Positions 15,453 to 23,419 of a stretch of DNA of 64,000 bases are shown here, one piece after another. The first letter of the stretch is position 1, and each line of letters begins with the position of its first letter. The position numbers were made by a program, and so were the translations under genes. Source of the stretch: Victivallis vadensis. GTDB taxonomy: Bacteria > Verrucomicrobiota > Lentisphaeria > Victivallales > Victivallaceae. The notes below the pieces were generated by a model. The model worked only from the letters and a program-made list of their open reading frames with translations. It did no database searches and was not told the origin of the DNA. The stretch covers positions 62,001-126,000 of the forward strand of contig NZ_QEKH01000001.1 of assembly GCF_003096415.1 (NCBI RefSeq), given 5' to 3'.

Positions 15453-17849
15453 TCATCGCCCGGCGGATTTTGCCGGGCTTTTTTCATCATCCGCCGCCTC
15501 TCCCGGCAGGGAACGGAAATCCTGAAAAAACTTCATCACCCCTTCCTGACTCAGTTTCTCCAGATAGAACCAGTTCACCGAACGGATATGGCAGAAGGTG
15601 TAGACCACCATTTCCCCTTTGGAGTCGCGAGTGACTCTCAAGCCGAACTTGCGCTCTTTCAAGTCGTTCCACAATTCCTCATTATCCAGCTTCGCGAACG
15701 TCGGCTCTTCATCGGAAGAGCTGTAGCTGTGCAGCTTGGCGTTTGCGAAATCCCGCGTGGTGGAGACGATGATCTGCCCGGAATCATCCACGATCGCTTT
15801 TTCCAGCACATAATCCCCGCTGTTGCCGGAGGAGTGCAGCTCCTCGATCAGCTCCGACAGCGAAATATCCACAGCGCAGACACCGTCGGCCCGCCCCTTC
15901 GCCGAATACAGCGGCACGGAACAGGAAATCACCAGCCCGATTTCCGGGATGCCGTCGATGTAAGGCTTCGACCAGACGGCGCGTTCGGCCTCGGGATTTT
16001 CCGGGAATCCGTACCAGACGCGGCGGCGCGGATCGTAACCGGCGGGGAAAGCGCCGCTGGCCGGATAGGCCACATACAGACCGTCCGCAAAGCCGAACAA
16101 TACCCGGATGATCGGCGTACCGTCCAGGAAGGCCGACCGTTTGAGCCGCTCCAGATTGCCGAGGGTGACCTTCGCATTCACCGGACTCTCCAGAATGGTC
16201 TGGAGCAGCCGGGGGATAAAGCGCGAGATCGGATCAAGCCGCTCCCGGAGCCGGGCAAGATCGGTATCCGGCGTCGTGTGGTAGGCAACCGCGTCCGGCG
16301 AAATCCGGCCGTGATGAAATACCGAATCGACCAATCCGGGACAACCCTTCTCCCGGATTTCCGCCACCGGATAAAAGGCTGCCGAACTGTTGCCGTGCCC
16401 GCTTTCCTTGTGCACGTCGTAATCCAGCAGGAACTGCACATCCGCCGCCAGCGCATCGGTCATCTGCTCAAGTTTGGAGAACTGTTCATCCAGCCGGTAA
16501 CCGGCATGGGTGCTGACCGAATAGGCCATTCCCAGCGCATAGTCCCTTTTGCGCATCTCCTCGGATACCCGGAACTCCCGGTACAGCGAAAACGCCAGCG
16601 CTCCCGCGCCGATCAGCAATGCGGTCAGCATCAGGATCAGCGTCATCCGGCGGTGGATATAACACCAGCGTACCGCCTTCATCGCCGGATTGTCCGGATT
16701 TGCCCGCACCTCCAGCCCCATCAGACAGCGCCGCAGGTCCTCGGAAAGTTCGCCGATGGTCTGATACCGCTCGTCGCGGCTGGTGGCGGTCGCCTTGCGG
16801 ATCACCGCTTTCAAATCCCGGTCGATCCGGACGTGGAAGCGATGCTCCAGCGGCTCCATCCGGCCATCCCGGATATTCTCCATCAACTCCTGCACGGAGG
16901 AACCGGTGAACGCGCTTTTCAGCGTCACCGCTTCGAACAGGATCACGCCCATCGCAAAGATATCCGCCCGCTGGTCGCAAACCTCGCCGACGACCATTTC
17001 CGGAGCGAGGTAGTGGGGAGTCCCGCAGATTCCCTTCTTGCCGTCCGGGGTCTCCGCCTCCTCGGGCTTCTCTCCGATCCGCCGGGCGATCCCCCAGTCC
17101 ATGATGTAGGTTTCATGGTATTCGCCGATCATGATGTTGGCCGGTTTCAGGTCCCCGTGCATCACGTTGCGGCTGTGCGCGTATTCCAGCGCGTCGCAGA
17201 CCTTGAGCAGCACATCCAGCCGGAAATGCAGCGACTTTTCCTCATCATAGGCATTGATGCCGTCCAGCCGGTAATGGGTGACGACCTGCTCCAGATAGCT
17301 TTTGAAATTCTCGCCGTTCACCAGCTTCATCGCCAGATGCAGGCCATTCTCGCGGTCGGAGTTCAACGCATAAATCGGCACGATCGCCGGATGATCCAGC
17401 TGGGCGGTGACCCGCGCTTCCGTCAGGAAAAGGCGGCGCTGCCGCTCCCTGCCGGAAAGCTCGCGCCGCAGGGATTTGATCGCCACCAGCCGCCGCAGCC
17501 TGCGGTCGAAGCCGCTGTAGAGCTTCCCCTGTCCGCCCTCGGCGAACTCCCGGCCAAGCTCGTAATTATCTTCGATCAGGTCGAGTCGCTCTTCGTTGCC
17601 CAGAAACGCGACCTCCTGCGGAGGCCGTTTGTCGCGCAGCAATTCGATCACGGAACCGACATCCCTGCGTTTCCGGAAGGAGAAGATACGGAACCCAAAC
17701 AGCCGTTTTTTCCGTTTTCCGCCATTCTCCGCGGCAGAAGCGGCCCGGGACAGCGGTTCCAGCGGAATGGTGCGTTCTCCATCCAGCGCAATCGTGGAGG
17801 TATCATCCAGTGGAACCGTTTTTTCCGGATCGAACTCTTTTTCCGTCAT
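15453..17849 (-). CDS. Transmembrane Ser/Thr protein kinase with extracytoplasmic Cache-like sensor
   Basis: A PknB-type kinase (798 residues from the ATG at 17849; an in-frame ATG at 17894 would overlap ftsW). The head is rich in Thr-Val/Ile-Pro-Leu repeats that look phosphorylatable. The kinase domain (about 95-380) has the glycine loop EFAEGGQG, the ATP lysine Lys125, HGDLKPAN at 231-238 and APE at 282-284. The usual HRD is HGD and the DFG is DWG (251-253), so it is atypical although the catalytic Asp, Lys and Asn are kept. A transmembrane helix (402-421) leads to an outer domain of about 370 residues resembling double-Cache sensors (VWYGFP, KPYIDGIPEIGLVIS, AVDISLSEL). It is the last gene of the SEDS/PBP-dimer cluster. 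Confidence 0.88.
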   Translation of the reverse strand: MTEKEFDPEKTVPLDDTSTIALDGERTIPLEPLSRAASAAENGGKRKKRLFGFRIFSFRKRRDVGSVIELLRDKRPPQEVAFLGNEERLDLIEDNYELGREFAEGGQGKLYSGFDRRLRRLVAIKSLRRELSGRERQRRLFLTEARVTAQLDHPAIVPIYALNSDRENGLHLAMKLVNGENFKSYLEQVVTHYRLDGINAYDEEKSLHFRLDVLLKVCDALEYAHSRNVMHGDLKPANIMIGEYHETYIMDWGIARRIGEKPEEAETPDGKKGICGTPHYLAPEMVVGEVCDQRADIFAMGVILFEAVTLKSAFTGSSVQELMENIRDGRMEPLEHRFHVRIDRDLKAVIRKATATSRDERYQTIGELSEDLRRCLMGLEVRANPDNPAMKAVRWCYIHRRMTLILMLTALLIGAGALAFSLYREFRVSEEMRKRDYALGMAYSVSTHAGYRLDEQFSKLEQMTDALAADVQFLLDYDVHKESGHGNSSAAFYPVAEIREKGCPGLVDSVFHHGRISPDAVAYHTTPDTDLARLRERLDPISRFIPRLLQTILESPVNAKVTLGNLERLKRSAFLDGTPIIRVLFGFADGLYVAYPASGAFPAGYDPRRRVWYGFPENPEAERAVWSKPYIDGIPEIGLVISCSVPLYSAKGRADGVCAVDISLSELIEELHSSGNSGDYVLEKAIVDDSGQIIVSTTRDFANAKLHSYSSSDEEPTFAKLDNEELWNDLKERKFGLRVTRDSKGEMVVYTFCHIRSVNWFYLEKLSQEGVMKFFQDFRSLPGEAADDEKSPAKSAGR
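15459..15485 (+). terminator. Rho-independent terminator of glycan module 1
   Basis: CCCGGC (15459-15464) and GCCGGG (15472-15477) form a stem with a 7-base loop, followed by CTTTTTT. It begins 9 bases after the hydrolase stop and lies inside the last codons of the convergent kinase gene. It has no T-run on the other strand. Confidence 0.85.
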
Positions 17850-17871
17850 ATCCAATTTATTCCTTGTCGAA

Positions 17872-18954
17872 TCATTCCGTCTCATTGGCCGCACTCAGCG
17901 CGATGCCGAGCAGTAAACAACAGCCGAACAGCGAACTGCCGCCGTAGCTGATCAACGGCAAAGTCAGCCCGGTTGTCGGCAGCAGACATAAATTCACACT
18001 GATATGAACCAGCGTCTGGATGCCGACCAGCGCCGCCGCGCCAAGCAGGTAAAGACGCGCTTCCCGCGCCAGCCCGAAGCGGAACGCCAGCAGCAGCAGC
18101 GACGCGATCAGGACCGTAAAACAGATCCAGACCGGCAGCACGCCGCACCATCCGAGCGTCTCCGCCATCGTCGCATAGGCCGAATCATTGTAGGCCAAAG
18201 GCAAATAGGCGTTGCTCCAGACCGCTCCGCCCAGTTTCGCCCCGAACCACCCGCCGCGCGCGATCGCCAGCTCGAACTGGCGGATATGCCAGCCGCTGCC
18301 CAGCGGGTCGAGGTCAGGGTTGAACAGCCCGGTGATCCGCCGCCACGCATACGGATGGCGCCAGACGAAGAGCGCCGCCGTGCCGACGCCCCCCGCCGCC
18401 AGCAGCAGCAAATTCCGCCACGAACCGCCCGACAGGAAGTACAGCGAAGCGAAAACGGCCAGATAGATCGCCGCCGTGCCGAAGTCCGGCTGGAGCAGGA
18501 TCGGCAGCAGCCAGACCAGAGTCAGCAGCGCCCCGCCCCAGAAGCGGAGGTTGTCCGAGCGCAGCTTCGAAAACGCGATCACCAGCGTCAGCAAATAGAT
18601 TCCCTTTGCCGGCTCCGTCGGCTGAAAGTGGAAACCGCCGAGCCGGAACCAGCCGCACATCCCGTTGACCCGCACTCCGAAAAGCGGCAGCAGCAGCAAC
18701 AGCCCGAACGCCGCCAGCATCAGAATCCACGCATTGCGGCAGTAAAACCGGAACGGCACCTTCGAAGCTCCCCACATCACCGCCAGCCCGAGAATCAGGA
18801 ACATCAGCTGCTTCCCTGCCAGCAGAAACGGTTCCGAAGCATGCGACTGGCTGCTCACGATGGTCAGCAGCCCCCAGCCGCCGATCAGGAATGTCATCAG
18901 CAGCGCCAGAGTTTCAGGGCCGAGCAACGGCAGTTTGCGACTCCGTCGATTCAT
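17872..18954 (-). CDS. FtsW/RodA/SpoVE (SEDS) peptidoglycan glycosyltransferase
   Basis: A 360-residue polytopic membrane protein with about ten helices. SEDS hallmarks include FQPTEPAKG near 110, LLQPDFGTA near 153 and GLTLPLISYGGSSL near 333. SEDS proteins polymerise lipid II into glycan strands and normally work with a class B penicillin-binding protein. Here the partner gene directly upstream overlaps it by 4 bases, but that partner has lost its transpeptidase domain. The family Ser of 'QPSE' is Thr here. RodA or FtsW identity cannot be decided from the sequence alone. Confidence 0.9.
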   Translation of the reverse strand: MNRRSRKLPLLGPETLALLMTFLIGGWGLLTIVSSQSHASEPFLLAGKQLMFLILGLAVMWGASKVPFRFYCRNAWILMLAAFGLLLLLPLFGVRVNGMCGWFRLGGFHFQPTEPAKGIYLLTLVIAFSKLRSDNLRFWGGALLTLVWLLPILLQPDFGTAAIYLAVFASLYFLSGGSWRNLLLLAAGGVGTAALFVWRHPYAWRRITGLFNPDLDPLGSGWHIRQFELAIARGGWFGAKLGGAVWSNAYLPLAYNDSAYATMAETLGWCGVLPVWICFTVLIASLLLLAFRFGLAREARLYLLGAAALVGIQTLVHISVNLCLLPTTGLTLPLISYGGSSLFGCCLLLGIALSAANETE

Positions 18955-19661
18955 TGCTCCGCCTCCTCTCCGGCAGGACGCCGCATCAACGTCTCCAGCG
19001 TCACGTCAAGCCTGACGTCTTCGCCCGGAGCCGGTTCCTCCAGCAGCTTCCAACTGCCGGCGATCCAGTTGCGGCGACGGTCCAGCATCACCTCGAACCG
19101 CCCGGGCCTGCCGCGCAGCCGGGCGTCGAACTCGGCTTCCAGCCCCGATGCGCCGACCAGTTCGCCGTTTTCCCTTTTTACCGTGCCCAGACGGCTCCGC
19201 GCCGCCGGGTTGCTGACCGCGATCCGCTCCACGCGCGATTCGATGCGGAAGGCGCGGTTGTTCTTCACTACCGGCTCCAGCGCCAGCAGCTCCGCGGGAG
19301 CGAGGTCGCGCTTGAGCAGCATCGGCGTCCCCGTTCCGGCTTCCGGAATTTTCAAATCCTTCACGGTTTTCCGGACCGCGTCAAAGGTTTCATCCTCCGG
19401 CGTCATGCCTTCCGGCAGCGTCAGATAGAGGTCGAAGTAACGCTCGCTCCAGACCAGCGTGCGCCCGGCGCGGTCCAGAATCCGGCCGCGCATCGCCGGG
19501 AGCGTACCGTGAAAGCGGGCCATCTTCTCCCCTTGCGCAATATACTCCGCGCTGCGCGGGCCGGCCAGCCAGACCGCGCGTAACAATGCCGCCGCCGCCC
19601 ACGCCAGAAGCAGCGAAAAGAAAATCACGGCCCGAAACCGCCAGGAATCCCCTCCGCTCAT
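18951..19661 (-). CDS. PBP dimerisation-domain protein lacking a transpeptidase domain
   Basis: A 236-residue protein with one N-terminal membrane helix (about 10-29) and then the pedestal/dimer domain of class B penicillin-binding proteins: MRGRILDRAGRTLVWS near 56-71 and GASGLEAEFDARLRG near 172-186. A full-length PBP2 or FtsI would continue with the Ser-x-x-Lys, Ser-x-Asn and Lys-Thr-Gly active-site motifs. This gene stops after VRLDVTLETLM, just where the transpeptidase domain should start. The stop overlaps the ftsW start by 4 bases with no remnant beyond it, so this looks like a stable short form, perhaps a SEDS activator, not a sequencing frameshift. Confidence 0.8.
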   Translation of the reverse strand: MSGGDSWRFRAVIFFSLLLAWAAAALLRAVWLAGPRSAEYIAQGEKMARFHGTLPAMRGRILDRAGRTLVWSERYFDLYLTLPEGMTPEDETFDAVRKTVKDLKIPEAGTGTPMLLKRDLAPAELLALEPVVKNNRAFRIESRVERIAVSNPAARSRLGTVKRENGELVGASGLEAEFDARLRGRPGRFEVMLDRRRNWIAGSWKLLEEPAPGEDVRLDVTLETLMRRPAGEEAEQ

Positions 19662-19746
19662 CGTCCTCCTCCCGTCACTTTACGCACCGTCACCGGCGGA
19701 ACCGGCAGCATCCAGCGTCCGCCCCCTCCGCCGCCATCACTCTCCG

Positions 19747-21402
19747 TCACGGTCTGTTTGCATATCCCCGGCTGTGAACATGGCCGCCGGCCTGGTGCAG
19801 CAATTTCGCCAGCAGCGCGTAATTGAGCGGGAAGGTCATCCCCCACGCCCTCCCCAGTTCACGCAGTTGCCGGAACCGCTCTTCAGAGAGGCGCGGCACC
19901 ACCACCACCGCCGGAACCTCACGCCGCCCGGCCGCCCGGCGCAGCTGGACGACCAGCTCCACCGGATCGCAGGTGCGGAAAGGAGCCACCAGCACGAAAC
20001 CGTCGTAATCCCCCTGCTCCGCCTCCTTCTGCATCGCCTCGGCTGTATCCACTGCCGTCACCGAGATCAGCTCCGCCCCGAGAATCCGTTTCAAAATAAA
20101 AACCTCGTCGGTATTGTCGTCGCCCAGCAGGATTTTCATCGGCGTACAGCTTCCCTCCGGCTCCTCAGAGCTGCCGTCCGGCTCCGACTGGCTCGACCGG
20201 CTGCTGCGCCAGTTGCCGGCCCGATTTTCAGCGGAATCGACCGTGCAGTCCTTTTCATCCAGTTCCAGCCGCAGGATGGAATACGCTTCCGGAGTACTCT
20301 CGACTTCGAGGCGGCAGCCGATTCTGGTCGCGATATCGCCGACGAAGCAGAGCCCCAGCACGCCGAGACTCTCCGAAGTCGGGTAAAGCATCGACGGATC
20401 GGCGTTTTTGCGGTGTTCCAGATAGATCCGGGCCAGCTCCTCGCGGCAGACGCCGTGATGGCTGTCGCGAACCTCGAAAATCACCCGGTGACGCTCCGAA
20501 TAACACGAGAGCACCACCGTTTCCCCCGGAGCCGACGCCCGGGCGACAGCCCGGATCAGGATGTTCATCAACTGGAACAGCAGCTCCCGGTCGGTCCGCA
20601 CTCCCTGCGGCGCACTGGAGGAAAAATGGTTGACCAGCGTCATTTCGCGCGCCTGAAGCGACAGGGTGCTGCGCTCCGTCAGCTCCCGCAGGAAATCCGC
20701 CGTATTGAAAGATTCCAGATGGAGCACGCTCCATCGCTCGCGCGACAGCGAACCGATGTCGTCCATCCGGTCCACCCGCCGCGACAACGAACCGATCCGC
20801 TTGCCGATCACATCCAGAATGCGCAACTCCTCGCCGTCCGGTGTACGCCCCTCCTCGATCCCCTGCTTCAGCACCAGCGCCATCCCCTTGATGATGCTCA
20901 AAGGCTGCCGCAGCTCCGGCAGCATTCCGGTCAGGATGCGCAGCTGCAGCAGGTCGTGCCGCTCGATTTCGCGCTTCACCTCGGCTTCGCGCGCGAGGCT
21001 CAGCTTGAGCTTGCCCTGCAGATTCTGCTGCCGGTCCCGCAGGAAGTTCAGCGCGGCGTGCAGCGAACCGATTTCGTCGGCCTCCTGCTCGATCGCCGCC
21101 AACGGCTGGGGCATATCGCCGCCCGCGAGATGGTCGGTGAATTCCGCCATCCGCCGGACCGGTTCGACCACATTCTTCAGCAGTCGCAGGCACCCCAGCA
21201 TCATGGTTCCGAACACTCCCAGCAGGCCGATCAGGGTCACCAGCGGCAGCGCGTCGCCGAACCGCAGCTCCGTAACGCCGAAAATTCCGCCGAAGAACCG
21301 GACCGTCTCACTGCCGCCGAAAATAAACAGCGGAATCACGGCAAACGCGGAAAAAAATCCCGCGACACAAAGAAAGGTGATGACTTTTTTTCTGATATTC
21401 AT
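19747..21402 (-). CDS. Degenerate histidine-kinase/receiver membrane protein (pseudo two-component scaffold)
   Basis: A 551-residue protein from the ATG at 21402 (AAGGCAGG just upstream; an ATG at 21486 would overlap the kinase gene by 50 bases). Two membrane helices (about 5-28 and 52-75) precede a HAMP-like segment and a helical HisKA-like region. In the H-box PELRQPLSIIKG (162-173), the phospho-accepting His is Pro162. The ATPase-like domain (about 265-385) has DSHHGV in place of DxGxG. A serine-rich linker leads to a receiver-like domain (422-551) that keeps acidic GDD (427-429) but has Val472/Ala473 where the phospho-Asp belongs, and Phe replaces the conserved Lys. It therefore probably does not do phosphotransfer but may scaffold or sense. 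Confidence 0.82.
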   Translation of the reverse strand: MNIRKKVITFLCVAGFFSAFAVIPLFIFGGSETVRFFGGIFGVTELRFGDALPLVTLIGLLGVFGTMMLGCLRLLKNVVEPVRRMAEFTDHLAGGDMPQPLAAIEQEADEIGSLHAALNFLRDRQQNLQGKLKLSLAREAEVKREIERHDLLQLRILTGMLPELRQPLSIIKGMALVLKQGIEEGRTPDGEELRILDVIGKRIGSLSRRVDRMDDIGSLSRERWSVLHLESFNTADFLRELTERSTLSLQAREMTLVNHFSSSAPQGVRTDRELLFQLMNILIRAVARASAPGETVVLSCYSERHRVIFEVRDSHHGVCREELARIYLEHRKNADPSMLYPTSESLGVLGLCFVGDIATRIGCRLEVESTPEAYSILRLELDEKDCTVDSAENRAGNWRSSRSSQSEPDGSSEEPEGSCTPMKILLGDDNTDEVFILKRILGAELISVTAVDTAEAMQKEAEQGDYDGFVLVAPFRTCDPVELVVQLRRAAGRREVPAVVVVPRLSEERFRQLRELGRAWGMTFPLNYALLAKLLHQAGGHVHSRGYANRP

Positions 21403-21436
21403 ATCCTGCCTTGGTTTCAATTCCCGAGGGTATTCT

Positions 21437-22429
21437 TCACCGCCTGAACCAGCCGGAAAGTTTCCGGACCAATCCTTCGCCTTCATCTTTTCCTTCCGTT
21501 TCCGGCACCGCCGCCAGTTTCAGCCCGGCGATGATCTCCCGGTATTCGGGACGCTGTTCGGGCAGATAGCTGAGCATCCGGCCGACCAGCGCCGAAAACT
21601 CCGGCGTCACTTGCTTATTCACCTTGCACAGCTCCGGGTAATGCGGATTCGCGCGCCGGTCGAGCAACTCCTCCGGCGTTCCCTTCACGCCGAACGGCAC
21701 CAGCTTCGTCATCGCCTCGTAAATCGTCACGCCGAGGCTGAAAATATCGCCGCGGTAATCCTCGCCGCCGTAAAGCAGCCGCTCCGGGCTTACATAGCCG
21801 GGGCTGGCCCAGCCGTCGCACAGCGTCAACGCATCTCCGGTTTCCCGGACGTCCGCCAGGTCGAAATCCCCCAGCTTCGCCTCCCATTCCGAGGTCAACA
21901 GGATATTGCCCGGCTTGATGTCGTGATGCACGACGCTCTGCTGCCGCAGCGCAAACTCCAGCCCTTCCGCGATATTGGCCATCCAGCCGGCGGTCATCGA
22001 AACGTCGGCCAGGCCGTCCCGCCGGAGCAGCTCCTCGACGCTGCCGTTCTCCATATAACGCATCACCAGAAACGGCCGGCCTTCGGCCACGCCGCAGTTA
22101 TAGATCGGAATCACGCCGGGGTGGTTGATCTTCGCGACCAGCTTCGCTTCTTCCAGAAACCGCCGCCCGCCGTCATTTTCTTCGCTCTCCTCGTTCAGGA
22201 TTTTGACCGCGACGCGGCGCGCCAACTCCGGCTCCAGCGCCCGGTAGACTTTGGACATGCCGCCGATGCCGCAAACCTTCTCCAGCAGATAGCGGTCGAA
22301 CCGCTTCGGGACCCGGAGCACGGTGCCGCACTCCGGGCACTCCACATGGCTGAACGGCTCCAGGTCGGTCACGTCCAGCTTCGCGTGGCAGTTCCGGCAG
22401 AACACCTTGATCGCATCCTGTTGCGCCAT
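21437..22429 (-). CDS. Ser/Thr protein kinase with N-terminal zinc ribbon
   Basis: A 330-residue soluble protein starting at the ATG at 22429 (GGCGGGG upstream; a GTG three codons earlier is possible). The head has a zinc ribbon (Cys11, Cys14, Cys31, Cys34). The kinase domain has the loop GIGGMSKVY, Lys76, a Glu in the C helix (EEAKLV), VVHHDIKPGN at 166-175 (HHD in place of HRD) and GDFD at 187-190 in place of DFG. The C-terminus ends in a basic tail. No transmembrane helix is seen. It lies between a WalJ-like gene and the pseudo-histidine kinase, so it may phosphorylate members of the envelope cluster. Confidence 0.87.
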   Translation of the reverse strand: MAQQDAIKVFCRNCHAKLDVTDLEPFSHVECPECGTVLRVPKRFDRYLLEKVCGIGGMSKVYRALEPELARRVAVKILNEESEENDGGRRFLEEAKLVAKINHPGVIPIYNCGVAEGRPFLVMRYMENGSVEELLRRDGLADVSMTAGWMANIAEGLEFALRQQSVVHHDIKPGNILLTSEWEAKLGDFDLADVRETGDALTLCDGWASPGYVSPERLLYGGEDYRGDIFSLGVTIYEAMTKLVPFGVKGTPEELLDRRANPHYPELCKVNKQVTPEFSALVGRMLSYLPEQRPEYREIIAGLKLAAVPETEGKDEGEGLVRKLSGWFRR

Positions 22430-22431
22430 GC

Positions 22432-23241
22432 CTAACACCCCGCCTTCAGCGCCGGCAGCTCCGGCTCCAGTTCAAAGGTTCCGAGCGGATGGTCCTGCTC
22501 GATGATCCCGAATTCGATATCGGTACGCCCCAGCTCAGCGAGGCGGCGCTCGAACAGCGGCCGCACGATTTCAATTGAGTTGCACTCGCTGCTCAGGTGA
22601 GCCAGCAGCAGCAACTGCGTGCGCGGAGTCAGCAGATAGTCCAGCGCCGCGCAGGCCGCCATGTTGTCGAGGTGACCGTGCCGCCCCAGAATCCGCCGTT
22701 TCAGATAGAGCTGCCGGTCGGAATCGCGCAGCATCTGCGCATCGTAATTGCTCTCCAGCACCAGCGCGTCGCAGTCGCTGAGCCGCTGCATCGCCAGCAT
22801 ATTGATATCGCCGAGGTCGGTCGCGATGCCGATCTTCAGGCCTTCGCGCCGGATCACGAAGCCGACCGGGTTGACCGCGTCGTGCTGAACCGCGAACGGC
22901 TCCACCCCGAAGCCCCCGATCTGGAACTCCCCGCCCGGCTCGAACTCCAACACCCGCACCGGCAGCTTGCCTTTCTTGCGCAGGAAGTTCGCGGTCAGCG
23001 AGGAGGTGCATAAGGGGATGTCGAATTCGTCGCAGAACACCCGGCATCCTTTGGAATGGTCGTCGTGTTCGTGGGTCAGCAGCGCCGCCTTGATCTCCTC
23101 GGCATTAAGACCGAGAGTCCGCAGCCGGCAACAGGTCTCCTTTCTGGAAAAACCGACATCCACGATAATCGACCCGTCCCCGCAGGAGAGGACCAGCGCA
23201 TTGCCTTTGCTGCCGCTGCCCAGCGCACTCAATCTGACCAT
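22432..23241 (-). CDS. WalJ/YycJ-like metallo-beta-lactamase-fold hydrolase
   Basis: A 269-residue MBL-fold protein. The metal motif THEHDDHSKG carries His57, His59, Asp61 and His62; further likely ligands are the His of AVQHD and the Asp of ATDLGD. The start ALGSGSKGNA matches the YycJ/WalJ branch, which in Firmicutes is encoded with the WalRK cell-wall two-component system and acts as a DNA exonuclease or processing enzyme. Here it heads a cluster with SEDS, PBP-dimer and protein-kinase genes, echoing that linkage. It is divergent from rpoN. The enzymatic substrate is not known. Confidence 0.85.
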   Translation of the reverse strand: MVRLSALGSGSKGNALVLSCGDGSIIVDVGFSRKETCCRLRTLGLNAEEIKAALLTHEHDDHSKGCRVFCDEFDIPLCTSSLTANFLRKKGKLPVRVLEFEPGGEFQIGGFGVEPFAVQHDAVNPVGFVIRREGLKIGIATDLGDINMLAMQRLSDCDALVLESNYDAQMLRDSDRQLYLKRRILGRHGHLDNMAACAALDYLLTPRTQLLLLAHLSSECNSIEIVRPLFERRLAELGRTDIEFGIIEQDHPLGTFELEPELPALKAGC

Positions 23242-23330
23242 TTTCTTAAAAAGCTCCTGAAAACTCCGAATTTCCGTCCGGAATCAAAAAATCAGCAAAA
23301 TAAAACCGAAACGACTGGAAAAAAGCTGTT

Positions 23331-23359
23331 TTGAAATTTAAATTCTAATAAGGTAAAAT
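23331..23359 (+). promoter_or_regulatory. Candidate rpoN promoter
   Basis: TTGAAA (23331-23336) and TAAAAT (23354-23359) are separated by 17 bases in the AT-rich gap between the divergent walJ-like and rpoN genes. No ribosome-binding site is visible ahead of the rpoN ATG at 23420. Confidence 0.45.
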
Positions 23360-23419
23360 TCAAACCGCAATCAGGTTCAATACAGCTTTTTTAATCATTA
23401 TTTTCGATAATATACACGC

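Noticed and set aside
17850-17894. An upstream ATG for the sensor kinase at 17894
   Set aside because: It would overlap the ftsW end and add 15 basic residues. The ATG at 17849 starts the typical MTEKEFDPEKTVPL head.
12780-17951. Long antisense frames opposite the GH50-like gene (minus) and the sensor kinase (plus)
   Set aside because: They are codon-position shadows of genes with clear motifs, and their translations show no secondary-structure pattern or homology that I recognise.
19658-19846. A small open frame ending in ATGA overlap with the PBP-dimer gene
   Set aside because: It overlaps the pseudo-histidine-kinase gene in another frame and encodes a Gly/Pro/Val-rich peptide. A short GTG-started coupling peptide is possible, but support is too weak to list.
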